Positions 19,359 through 26,662 of a stretch of 64,000 bases of DNA are shown one piece after another (the first letter of the stretch is position 1; each line of letters begins with the position of its first letter). The DNA is taken from NCBI RefSeq assembly GCF_000023025.1, contig NC_012997.1, positions 108,764 through 172,763 on the forward strand. The letters are read 5' to 3'. Source of the DNA: Teredinibacter turnerae T7901. GTDB taxonomy: Bacteria > Pseudomonadota > Gammaproteobacteria > Pseudomonadales > Cellvibrionaceae. The notes under the pieces are model-generated. The model was not told the DNA's origin, ran no database searches, and worked only from the letters and a program-made list of their open reading frames with translations. The translations under genes and the position numbers were made by a program.

Positions 19359-19763
19359 ATGAATGAAAATAGAAAATACAGGTCGTTCCAAGTTCATGTT
19401 GCCCCTGGGGTTTATGGAGGTTTTACTTTAATTGGAGCATTTATTTATTTTCTGTCTGAACATCAATGGCTGTTAACTATCGCGGCATGGCTTTTGATTG
19501 CAGGTATTTCTTATATTGATAGGCCATTTAAATTCATTTTGCTTAAAAATAAAATGAAGCTTGTGTCATTCTTATCTTTAGTTTCCGCGTCTTTAATTGT
19601 TCCTCCAATAGTATTTCTATTTGGTGAAGCTCTTGGTGAGTTTATTGGAATGATGTTGGTTCCGGTAGGAGGGTTGTTGACGGGGGCACTTGTCTACTTT
19701 ATTTATCAAGAAGATATTTTGAAACGAGAAGGTTGGACTAACATTAGTGGTCGGTGGGGGTAA
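19359..19763 (+). CDS. Small integral membrane protein, candidate immunity protein
   Basis: 134 residues from the ATG at 19359, nine bases after the stop of the Rhs-like tail; a GTG at 19350 is an alternative. Four hydrophobic segments are visible (about residues 15-33, 37-52, 66-88 and 92-114), separated by short basic or acidic loops, with a cytoplasmic-looking C-terminal tail. No family is recognised. Its AT-rich composition and tight spacing to the tail gene suggest the two moved together. An immunity function is inferred from position only. Confidence 0.6.
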   Translation: MNENRKYRSFQVHVAPGVYGGFTLIGAFIYFLSEHQWLLTIAAWLLIAGISYIDRPFKFILLKNKMKLVSFLSLVSASLIVPPIVFLFGEALGEFIGMMLVPVGGLLTGALVYFIYQEDILKREGWTNISGRWG

Positions 19764-20098
19764 TTATCAACTGCAATCAAAGGAATCCCCAATTAAAAAG
19801 TTGTGAATGCCATCAGAAGGCCCTTCGCAATGGCCTGAATGCAAGCGGCAAGGCTTCGGCTTTAGCCGCTTTCTTTTTGTCTGTGGCCTTCGCAATGGTT
19901 GTGAAGGTTGCCCCCAATAGCGATTTGCTTTATGTGCTACCCAGTCTATAACGACTCTGCAAAGACTCAATTGGCAGTGTGCTTTCAGAACAAGCTCTCC
20001 AGACGTGTATCGGCCACTTTAGTCTGTTTCTCATCGAAGCGACGACCATAAAATTTCAAGTCGTCGCTGTGGATAGTTAATCGTATTTCATTTCAATG
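19764..20098. other. Gene-free spacer with hairpins
   Basis: No supported gene. It holds two near-identical CCTTCGCAATGG segments (19822-19833 and 19888-19899) flanking the UUCG-loop hairpin listed separately, then unique sequence up to the protease gene. Confidence 0.6.
19843..19878 (+). terminator. Terminator with UUCG tetraloop
   Basis: AAGCGGC pairs with GCCGCTT; inside, AAGGC pairs with GCTTT around a TTCG loop, and TTCTTTTT follows. This is a strong intrinsic terminator for the two AT-rich genes upstream. Confidence 0.8.
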
Positions 20099-21382
20099 CT
20101 AGTAAGCACAGCTCACTTCGCTCATAAGGCGGTATCGGCAGTAACCGCCGCGGTTGTTGGCGCTACCGGAATTTCGGGAGTGCCAATTGTTGATTGCCGG
20201 GTCAAACCGAATGAATGAATCTTCATCTTCGCCACAACCTTCCGACCGCCAGTAATTTGCACGGTTATAGCCTAGCCCGCGACAGTAGGCATTTGCGGTT
20301 GCTTGCAGGTCCGCATAGGTGCGAGTACCCCAAAGGCGTTCGGTGTAGCCTTGAGCATTGCGAACGTAAACGTTGGTTTGGGTTCCGTAACCGGTGACGG
20401 TGTAGGGGTAGCTGGTGTAGTTATACGGATAGACTGGCGCGGGTGCCAACGAACTGATAAAAGAGCGAATTTCCGGGTGAGCGATTTTAGTGTAAACGCC
20501 AGGGTAATGCGGGCGGGCGCAGCCAAAACCCCAGCTCACGACACCGGTAAGCAGGCTGTTAGAATTTCCTCCAGTGATGGGGCCGCCAGAATCGCCCTGG
20601 CAGGAATCCTTGCCACCACTTTCGTAACCCGCACAAAACATGCGACTGGTAATATCGCCAGAATACGAGTTCGCGTCGTTACAGCTGGCGGTGCTAACAA
20701 CTGGGATATCGAGAGCGTACAAATCCGTAGGGCTCGAGCCACCTTCGCTTAGACTGCCCCAGCCCGTTACCAACAACCAGCTGCCCGCAACAGGTTCTTC
20801 TATCGCAAGATCGACTGGAAAATTAAATACCGTCGAACTTAATCTTACGACAGCAATATCGTAGTCCAGAGTGCGATAGTTAAATTTGGGATGTATCGAA
20901 ATTTGAGATACACCCACCCGGGACCCGGTGCCATCAAGCCTTCGGGTGTTGGCGACAACCTGAATTTGGCTTGGCGAGACACCGCGTACACAGTGCGCTG
21001 CCGTCACAATTTGTGTGGACGAAAGAAACGCGCCACCGCAAAAGTGCGCATTCTTGTTATTTGATATCGATGCAACAACGAGTGAAACCTGAAACGGATT
21101 TTCCCATGTGCCTGCAACACCACCGCCGACAATTTTTGGCGTTATCAGATCACGTACCGCGGAGCGAATTTCTGTTTCGGATTCTGCAAGTTCGCCAATC
21201 GCTCTCATTGCTACCTGTAGTTCATGCTTTTTTACGCGATAAAGCATGGAATTCATTTCGTCCTTATGACGCTCAAGTTCATCGAACGCGATAGATTCAT
21301 TTGCAAGCGTGTTTGAATGAGACGGAATACATATGCCAATCAACATTAAAAAACTAAATGCTATACCTGTTATGTTTTTCAA
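20099..21382 (-). CDS. Secreted trypsin-like serine protease (S1A) with C-terminal Cys-rich domain
   Basis: 427 residues from a TTG start with GGAG upstream. It has a signal peptide (about residues 1-27) and a propeptide ending at Lys83. The mature chain starts IVGGG at residue 84, so trypsin-like activation is expected. The triad is His130 (TAAHC), Asp175 (DYDIAVV) and Ser265 (GDSGGP). Asp259, six residues before the Ser, sits where trypsin has its Lys/Arg specificity residue. After the protease domain (to about 315) a roughly 110-residue Tyr-rich segment with several Cys, for example SEGCGEDEDSF and GGYCRYRLM, forms an additional domain I do not recognise. It appears to be an extracellular monocistronic protease. 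Such trypsins are far commoner in animals and in Vibrio-like bacteria than in this gene neighbourhood. Confidence 0.9.
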   Translation of the reverse strand: MKNITGIAFSFLMLIGICIPSHSNTLANESIAFDELERHKDEMNSMLYRVKKHELQVAMRAIGELAESETEIRSAVRDLITPKIVGGGVAGTWENPFQVSLVVASISNNKNAHFCGGAFLSSTQIVTAAHCVRGVSPSQIQVVANTRRLDGTGSRVGVSQISIHPKFNYRTLDYDIAVVRLSSTVFNFPVDLAIEEPVAGSWLLVTGWGSLSEGGSSPTDLYALDIPVVSTASCNDANSYSGDITSRMFCAGYESGGKDSCQGDSGGPITGGNSNSLLTGVVSWGFGCARPHYPGVYTKIAHPEIRSFISSLAPAPVYPYNYTSYPYTVTGYGTQTNVYVRNAQGYTERLWGTRTYADLQATANAYCRGLGYNRANYWRSEGCGEDEDSFIRFDPAINNWHSRNSGSANNRGGYCRYRLMSEVSCAY

Positions 21383-21965
21383 AGTGTAATCTCCAGTTTT
21401 TGAAGTTAAATACAGCCATGTTTTTTATGTCGTAAGCTTTTGCTTACAGGAGATTATTAATTCTTGGATGTTGCAAAATTATGACTTATGTATTTTTGTC
21501 GAAAAATTAATTGCCAATCTGCTAACAAATTCCAAATCGCGATTGTGGGTCGATAAATATAGAATTTTTGTTAATTATTATGGATTGTTTTAGTGCGTTA
21601 TATGCAAGGTTCTATCGGTGTGAGATGGTGTTGGTCGGCTGGGCGCTGGAGGTTACAAATGAGGATCTGTCGCGAAATTTGGTTGTTTGACGTATGGGTC
21701 TTATTCCGTAGTTTGCAATTCACCGCTCTTTGTTGAATAAAATAAATGACACTGATTTTATGTGGTTATTTTTGTGGGCTACAATAGCGCAGCATTAATT
21801 CTATTTATTAATTTTGCGATTAAATTTGCAACGTCAACGGGCGGTGCAGGTAGGTATTGCTCTTGTCTGACCGGGAACCCTTTGCTTGTCTGTAAACTTA
21901 ATCCGTTAAGGCATATGATCAGCCAGAAAAAAATATAATCTTGAATGTCAATTGGGTTTTGCTAG
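21383..21965. other. Long AT-rich intergenic region
   Basis: 583 bases between divergent genes with no reading frame I can support. It must hold the promoters for the protease and the GNAT gene. Several TATAAT-like segments occur because the region is AT-rich; none can be singled out. Confidence 0.5.
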
Positions 21966-22424
21966 ATGGTAATCGTAAAAGCCAAAGAAAATGATGCCGC
22001 GATTATCGCTGCAATTGGCCAATCTGTATGGGTGAATACCTACTCAACAGACGGGGTAGTTGAGGCGATCGCCAATTACGTAGCCAGCGAATTTACAGCG
22101 CAAAATGTGCTTGCTGTGATACGGAGTCGCAATGTGTATCTTCTCGGAAAAGAAAAATCCTTTATAGGATATGCTGTGGTAAATCCTGGTAACCCCAGTG
22201 AGTTGGAAACGCTCTATATTCTTCCGCGTTTTCAGCGCAAGGGGTATGGAACCCAGCTGATGCGATATATTATAAATTTTTATAAAAATCTAAGCCTGTC
22301 CTGTTGGGAACACAATACTGAAGCACTTCGCTTCTACTCGAAAAACGGGTTAGCCGAATGCGGCGAGTGCTATTTCGAATTGGAGGGTGAAAAGCATCGC
22401 AATGTGATATTTTGTGTCGAGTGA
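21966..22424 (+). CDS. GNAT N-acetyltransferase
   Basis: 152 residues, one Acetyltransf_1 domain. The acetyl-CoA-binding motif is LPRFQRKGYGTQLMRYII near residues 80-97, preceded by ELETLYI and followed by CWEHNTEALRFYSKNGLAE, a typical GNAT motif B. The start is the ATG at 21966, without a strong Shine-Dalgarno. The acceptor substrate cannot be predicted. Composition is AT-rich like its neighbours, so it belongs to the accessory stretch. Confidence 0.85.
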   Translation: MVIVKAKENDAAIIAAIGQSVWVNTYSTDGVVEAIANYVASEFTAQNVLAVIRSRNVYLLGKEKSFIGYAVVNPGNPSELETLYILPRFQRKGYGTQLMRYIINFYKNLSLSCWEHNTEALRFYSKNGLAECGECYFELEGEKHRNVIFCVE

Positions 22425-22612
22425 TTGGTCAGGCGTTATTTAGAGTTTGGTAGGACATTAGCGTGTATCTAAGCGGTTAGCGTACCCTATGTGCTGACGA
22501 CTTGCATTGAATCGACGGGTCGATTAGCTGGTCGTATGCTAACATCAGCGCAGCTAACGCGTTAAGCGAGTGATGGCAACAACGCAACTATAAAAATGAG
22601 GGTGGCTGATTG

Positions 22613-23271
22613 ATGGCATTTGAAGAGCGGGGCTTCGAGCTAATAGATAATTTAGTGACGTTAGATGAACTAGACCAGTTAAAAAATGAAGTTGCTCGCA
22701 TAGAAATAAAGGGCGGTGGTATTCGCAATGCGGAGAAAAACTCCCTATAGTTAAACATCTAGTCGAGAGTGGAAAATTAACTTCGATTGCGTCTGCTTAT
22801 CTTGCTGGGGCGGTAAGGCATGTCAGGTCTATTGTCTTTGTTAAATCGCTTGCCAATAATTGGTTGGTATCTTGGCACCAAGATAAGACTGTGGCGGTAA
22901 CCAAAAAATTTAACGATCCCGGATGGGGGCCGTGGAGCTTGAAAGATGGGGTTCAGCATGTTCAGCCGCCGATTGACGTTTTGCAGCAGATGATAACGAT
23001 ACGAATTCACCTTGATGCGTCCACTGCGTCAAATGGTTGCCTCAAAGTTATGCCTGGCAGCCACAAAGAAGGTGTAATGTCGCAGGGATTTATCGATCAA
23101 TATTCAAAATCGCATTGTGAAACTGTATGTAGCGCGCCGGAGGGCTCTGCATTGGTTATGCGCCCACACCTTTTGCACGCATCCAGTAAAGCAAGCAACC
23201 CAGGTCAGCGTAGGGTACTTCATATGGAGTTCAGTAGTTATGGATTGCCTGCTGGTGTAAACTGGGCGTAA
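22613..23271 (+). pseudogene. PhyH-family dioxygenase broken by a 1-base deletion
   Basis: The ATG at 22613 opens a frame (MAFEERGFELIDNLV) that stops at 22750 after 45 codons. The next frame continues without gap as LPIVKHLVESGKL and carries the rest of a phytanoyl-CoA dioxygenase-like protein to 23271. Adding one A to the A5 run at 22736-22740 restores a single reading frame of about 219 codons. Catalytic features are intact in the second part: the iron-binding SWHQDK (HxD), then PHLLHASSKASNP with the distal His and a following GQRRVLHMEF with the 2-oxoglutarate Arg. The family is Fe(II)/2-oxoglutarate-dependent oxygenases. It is either a recent pseudogene or a sequencing error in a homopolymer. 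Confidence 0.82.
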
Positions 23272-23393
23272 TTTGCGTTCTCGCACGCTGTGGTAGACGC
23301 TTAATTAAATCGAGCTAAGGCAGCTGCTGAAAACTGCGTAAGGCTTATTCAACAGCGTTTAGTACTATAAAACACCTGTTTTCTGCGTTGAAA

Positions 23394-23855
23394 CTATTTT
23401 TTCGCTTCCAAAATAGGTAAACCTGCTTCGGTTGGAATATAAATTCGTTCGCCTTTGCCATCCTGTAGCCCTTTAATCCATATGTAGCGCAGATACTCAT
23501 CATTTCCCTTTAGCGATTCACCAATTATGCGGTTTGATTCCGCGGCGGCTTTGGCGCGTTCGATGTCTGCTTGCCCTTCAGCTTTTGCGCGCGCGACCAT
23601 GGCAGCGCCTTCGGCTTCCGCCAGAGTGACTTTTGCTTTCGCTTGCATAAGCGCTGCCTGTTCACGAGCCTTGGCTTCCTCAATCAAAATTTGCTTGCTC
23701 CACTCAGCTTCTTTCAGTGAGGCTCGGCCATTGAGTTCTTGCTTGTAGACTTTATATTTTGGCCAGGACCAAAACGCTAAAATAATAAATAACACGAACA
23801 TGAGAAATAAAACGATCAGTCCACCGAGGGCGACCGTCTGCCGATTTTGATACAC
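23394..23855 (-). CDS. Single-pass membrane protein with long coiled coil
   Basis: 153 residues: one N-terminal membrane helix (about 9-30), then an Ala/Glu/Lys-rich coiled coil (about 45-120) of the kind that follows the SPFH/Band-7 domain in stomatin or prohibitin-like proteins, for example AKVTLAEAEGAAMVARAK. The C-terminal segment EYLRYIWIKGLQ also resembles those proteins. The SPFH domain itself is missing, so this is a shortened relative or an independent family. A membrane scaffold role is possible but unproven. Confidence 0.7.
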   Translation of the reverse strand: MYQNRQTVALGGLIVLFLMFVLFIILAFWSWPKYKVYKQELNGRASLKEAEWSKQILIEEAKAREQAALMQAKAKVTLAEAEGAAMVARAKAEGQADIERAKAAAESNRIIGESLKGNDEYLRYIWIKGLQDGKGERIYIPTEAGLPILEAKK

Positions 23856-24011
23856 GAGTTAATTCTCCCGAGATTAAGTTGTCCTTCGGTTGCGTGGTAG
23901 ATAGTAGCGTTAAGGCGTGCAAAAAGGTACTTTTTGTCTTTTGGTTACTACCATTTTCAGACGCGCTTGAGCGAGTAATATTCTGCGACCGCGATTTTTT
24001 CTGAAAAAAAG

Positions 24012-25073
24012 CTATTCCTCCGATTCCCTGCGCAGCAATTCTTTCTTACGCTCCACGCCCCAACGATAGCCGGACAGGTTGCCATCGCGACGGACCACAC
24101 GGTGGCATGGAATCGCGACGGCGATCCTGTTAGCCGCGCAGGCCTGGGCGACAGCGCGCACGGCTTTGGGAGCGCCAATCTGGTTGGCGATATCGGTGTA
24201 GCTGGCGGTGGTGCCCGGCGGAATTTGGCGTAACGCTTGCCAGACCCGTTCTTGAAACGCGGTACCGCGCACATCCAATGGCAAGTTCAGGCCAATGGAT
24301 GGGGCCTCGACAAAACCCACAATCTCGGCCACCCGTTGTTCAAACTGAGTGTCGCCGCCGATCAGATCGGCACTTGGGAATTGGTCTTGCAGTTGCTGCG
24401 CGAGACGTTCCGGATCGTCGCCGAGCAGAATAGCGCAAATTCCGCGCTCGCTCTGTGCAACCAGAATGGCGCCGAGGGAGCATTGGCCAATGGCGAAGCG
24501 AATTGCCGCTCCTGCGCCGCCGTCTCGGTACTCCTTCGCTGGCATTCCCAGCAGCTGGTTCGCGGACTCATAAAACCGACTGTTTGCGTTGAACCCGGCA
24601 TCGTAGATGGCATCGGTGATCGAGCCTTTTGCCTGCTGCAGTTGTTCGCGCAATTTATTCGCCCGGAATGCCGAGCTGTAGGCCTTGGGTGTCAGGCCGG
24701 TTTCGGCCTTGAAGGTGCGATGAAAATGGTACGGGCTCATACCAACGTTTGCCGCCAATTCGCCCAGGGGTGTACTGGCTTCGCCCCGCTCGATCAAGCG
24801 ACAGGCGCGTGCCACCGCTGCGGCACGTTCCGACGCTGCCTCAGGGCGCGCTCCGCGTTCGCGGCGACTGGCCACGTAACCCGCGGCTTCGGCGGCAGCG
24901 GCGGTATCGAAAAATTCCACATTCTCGCGTTTTGGCTGGCGCGCCGTTGCGCTCGGTGCGCAGTAGATACCCGAGGTGCGAACACCGTATACAAAATGCC
25001 CGTCCGCGTGGCTATCGCGCATTTGTATTGCCTGCCAGCGGGCTTCTGGGGATTGAAACCGCTTATCGTTCAT
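24012..25073 (-). CDS. ada: Ada-like methyltransferase/AraC regulator with degenerate zinc site
   Basis: 353 residues with the full Ada layout: N-terminal Ada zinc domain (1-75), AraC-type helix-turn-helix (about 85-180, with NVGMSPYHFHRTFKAETG), and C-terminal O6-alkylguanine-DNA methyltransferase domain (about 190-350) with the acceptor site IPCHRVV (Cys323). In E. coli Ada the zinc is held by Cys38, Cys42, Cys69 and Cys72. Here Cys38 is kept, but the other positions are Ala42, Ser69 and Glu72. Zinc binding, and therefore methylphosphotriester repair and the methylation switch, should be lost or altered. Repair of O6-methylguanine should remain. No alkB gene is adjacent. Confidence 0.9.
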   Translation of the reverse strand: MNDKRFQSPEARWQAIQMRDSHADGHFVYGVRTSGIYCAPSATARQPKRENVEFFDTAAAAEAAGYVASRRERGARPEAASERAAAVARACRLIERGEASTPLGELAANVGMSPYHFHRTFKAETGLTPKAYSSAFRANKLREQLQQAKGSITDAIYDAGFNANSRFYESANQLLGMPAKEYRDGGAGAAIRFAIGQCSLGAILVAQSERGICAILLGDDPERLAQQLQDQFPSADLIGGDTQFEQRVAEIVGFVEAPSIGLNLPLDVRGTAFQERVWQALRQIPPGTTASYTDIANQIGAPKAVRAVAQACAANRIAVAIPCHRVVRRDGNLSGYRWGVERKKELLRRESEE

Positions 25074-25220
25074 AGGGTGTGCTCGTGGGCCTGTCGCCGA
25101 CGCTGTGACTGAAGTATCTCACTATAAGCGGCCACCGAGGTGCACGCACTCCGATTCTTGCTGGGGATATCCGGACGCTATACCTCGGAGCAATATCTGC
25201 ACCTTACCTTTAAAAAACAA

Positions 25221-25250
25221 TTGACGTGCCAGTCTACCTACTAGTAGGAT
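25221..25250 (+). promoter_or_regulatory. Promoter and palindromic operator upstream of tetR
   Basis: A TTGACG -35 at 25221-25226 and TAGGAT -10 at 25245-25250 (18-base spacer) overlap the perfect 12-base palindrome CCTACTAGTAGG at 25237-25248. A repressor bound there would block the promoter. A related CCTAC/GTAGG repeat precedes the membrane-protein gene at 26130, consistent with one regulator controlling both. Confidence 0.6.
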
Positions 25251-25281
25251 TTGTTTCGGCGGTTGCACGAACTTATCAACC

Positions 25282-25296
25282 TACCTGCCGCAGGTA
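25282..25296. promoter_or_regulatory. 15-base palindrome in tetR leader
   Basis: TACCTGC-C-GCAGGTA, symmetric around one base, lies 49 bases before the tetR ATG. It is a possible second regulator site; its sequence differs from the CCTAC/GTAGG sites. Confidence 0.4.
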
Positions 25297-25344
25297 ATGC
25301 TGTGGCACGGTTACATCCACCAGCTTAATCAGTGATGACCCTTT

Positions 25345-25944
25345 ATGAATAGCTCCACCAAACCCGATTTGTCGGCGAAAGCGGCCGAAATTGTCGATCA
25401 CGCGCGCAGTCTGCTGGTAACAGGTGGCTACAAAAGCTTCAGCTACGCGGACATTTCGGCGCGGGTCAATATTCGCAAAGCCAGTATTCATCATCATTTT
25501 CCGAGCAAGGCGGCATTAGTTGAAACCGTGGTGGCCCTGTATCGGGACGAGGCCCGGCAGGGGATGGCCAGGTTAGAGCAGCAAATCGTTGCTCCGCTTG
25601 CGCGTATCCGGGGTTACATCGACTACTGGTCGAACTGTATTGGCGACGCTAAAACCGCGTTTTGTATCTGTGCGATGCTGGCATATGAAATGCCCACCTT
25701 ACCCAGCGAAGTGGCGGCGCAGGTGCGCCTGCATTTTGAGGAATTGTCCGGCTGGCTGGAGCAGCAGTTGCAGTTGGCGCACAGCGAGGGTCAACTGACA
25801 CTGGTGCTGCCAGCGGCGGCTGAGGCGAAGTCTCTGATGGCGAGTGTACATGGCGCGATGCTGGCTGCTCGCGCTCTCGATGACAGCGCGGTCTTCGATG
25901 GGTTAATGCAGGTGGCGCTGGCAAGGCTCACCGCCTCGGCCTAA
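25345..25944 (+). CDS. TetR/AcrR-family transcriptional repressor
   Basis: 199 residues. The N-terminal helix-turn-helix is seen in FSYADISARVNIRKASIHHH followed by FPSKAALVE, the classical TetR recognition segment. The C-terminal ligand-binding half has a Cys pair region FCICAMLAYEMP that is common in the YxaF/LmrA-like group. It is preceded by palindromic sites and followed by an intrinsic terminator and by a membrane-protein gene with a related operator. The most likely role is autoregulation plus control of that gene. The ligand is unknown. Confidence 0.87.
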   Translation: MNSSTKPDLSAKAAEIVDHARSLLVTGGYKSFSYADISARVNIRKASIHHHFPSKAALVETVVALYRDEARQGMARLEQQIVAPLARIRGYIDYWSNCIGDAKTAFCICAMLAYEMPTLPSEVAAQVRLHFEELSGWLEQQLQLAHSEGQLTLVLPAAAEAKSLMASVHGAMLAARALDDSAVFDGLMQVALARLTASA

Positions 25945-25960
25945 GTGCCATCGCCAACAA

Positions 25961-25990
25961 GCTGCTCCCGATGAGTGAGCAGTTTTTTTT
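25961..25990 (+). terminator. Intrinsic terminator after tetR
   Basis: CTGCTC pairs with GAGCAG around a nine-base loop, followed by eight T residues. Confidence 0.85.
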
Positions 25991-26001
25991 AGTGTTGAAG
26001 G

Positions 26002-26017
26002 CCTACCATCTAGTAGG
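26002..26017. promoter_or_regulatory. Operator-like inverted repeat upstream of membrane protein
   Basis: CCTAC-N6-GTAGG, the same half-sites as the palindrome upstream of tetR (CCTAC-N2-GTAGG), 112 bases before the ATG of the next gene. Confidence 0.5.
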
Positions 26018-26129
26018 TTGTTAAGTGCGAGTTTCGCTTTTGATGTTTATGGCCGCTGCCCGGCAATGGGTAGCGGCAAATGTACGAGCACTCCGACGGG
26101 TGCTCCTTTTTAATTTAACGAGGAATCCT

Positions 26130-26657
26130 ATGTCTCATCCCATTTCCACACTTGGTGTACTTCACACTGCCATTAGTCTCGTGCCCATTGCCGCTGGCCT
26201 ATATGCGTTTGCCCGTTTTGGTGGCATTAATCCGACCTTGCGTTCCGGCAAAGTCTATTTGGCAGGTCTCACGCTTGCTGTTGTTACGTCACTCGGCGTG
26301 TCCAGCTCCGGTGGGCTCAATCCCGCACACTTAGCCGGTGTTGTTGTGCTGGTGGCCGCATTTGGCGGCGCTCTGGCGCCGAAGCTGGGTTTTCTCGGAC
26401 GACTGAGACCCTATATGGCCGCGTTTGGCCTGTCGTTCAGTTTTTTGCTGTCGCTGGTTCCCGGCACCAACGAAACTTTGACTCGGCTCCCGGTTTCTCA
26501 CCCGCTGGCGACCGGGCCAGACTCGCCCGCCGTTGTGCAGACGTTATTGGTTTGGCTGGTATTGTTTGTGATTGGCTATATCACCCAGTGCCGCGCGATC
26601 TATCAGTGCAATAAATCAGGCGCGTCTACCGGGAGTTGGACCGCCTTTGGCGCATAG
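26130..26657 (+). CDS. Uncharacterised multi-pass membrane protein
   Basis: 175 residues from the ATG at 26130 with CGAGGA upstream; a longer in-frame reading lacks a ribosome-binding site. Four to five hydrophobic helices cover most of the chain (about 8-28, 42-60, 66-84, 94-112 and 135-155). The sequence HTAISLVPIAAGLYAFARFG at the N-terminus and a PVSHPLATGPDSP loop are the clearest features. I do not recognise a characterised family. The upstream operator shared with the TetR gene suggests repression by that protein. It converges with the RND permease gene with a five-base gap. Confidence 0.7.
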   Translation: MSHPISTLGVLHTAISLVPIAAGLYAFARFGGINPTLRSGKVYLAGLTLAVVTSLGVSSSGGLNPAHLAGVVVLVAAFGGALAPKLGFLGRLRPYMAAFGLSFSFLLSLVPGTNETLTRLPVSHPLATGPDSPAVVQTLLVWLVLFVIGYITQCRAIYQCNKSGASTGSWTAFGA

Positions 26658-26662
26658 GGGCA

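Noticed and set aside
22741-22756. Programmed frameshift in the PhyH-type gene
   Set aside because: A run of only five A with no slippery heptamer or downstream structure; a simple one-base loss explains it better.
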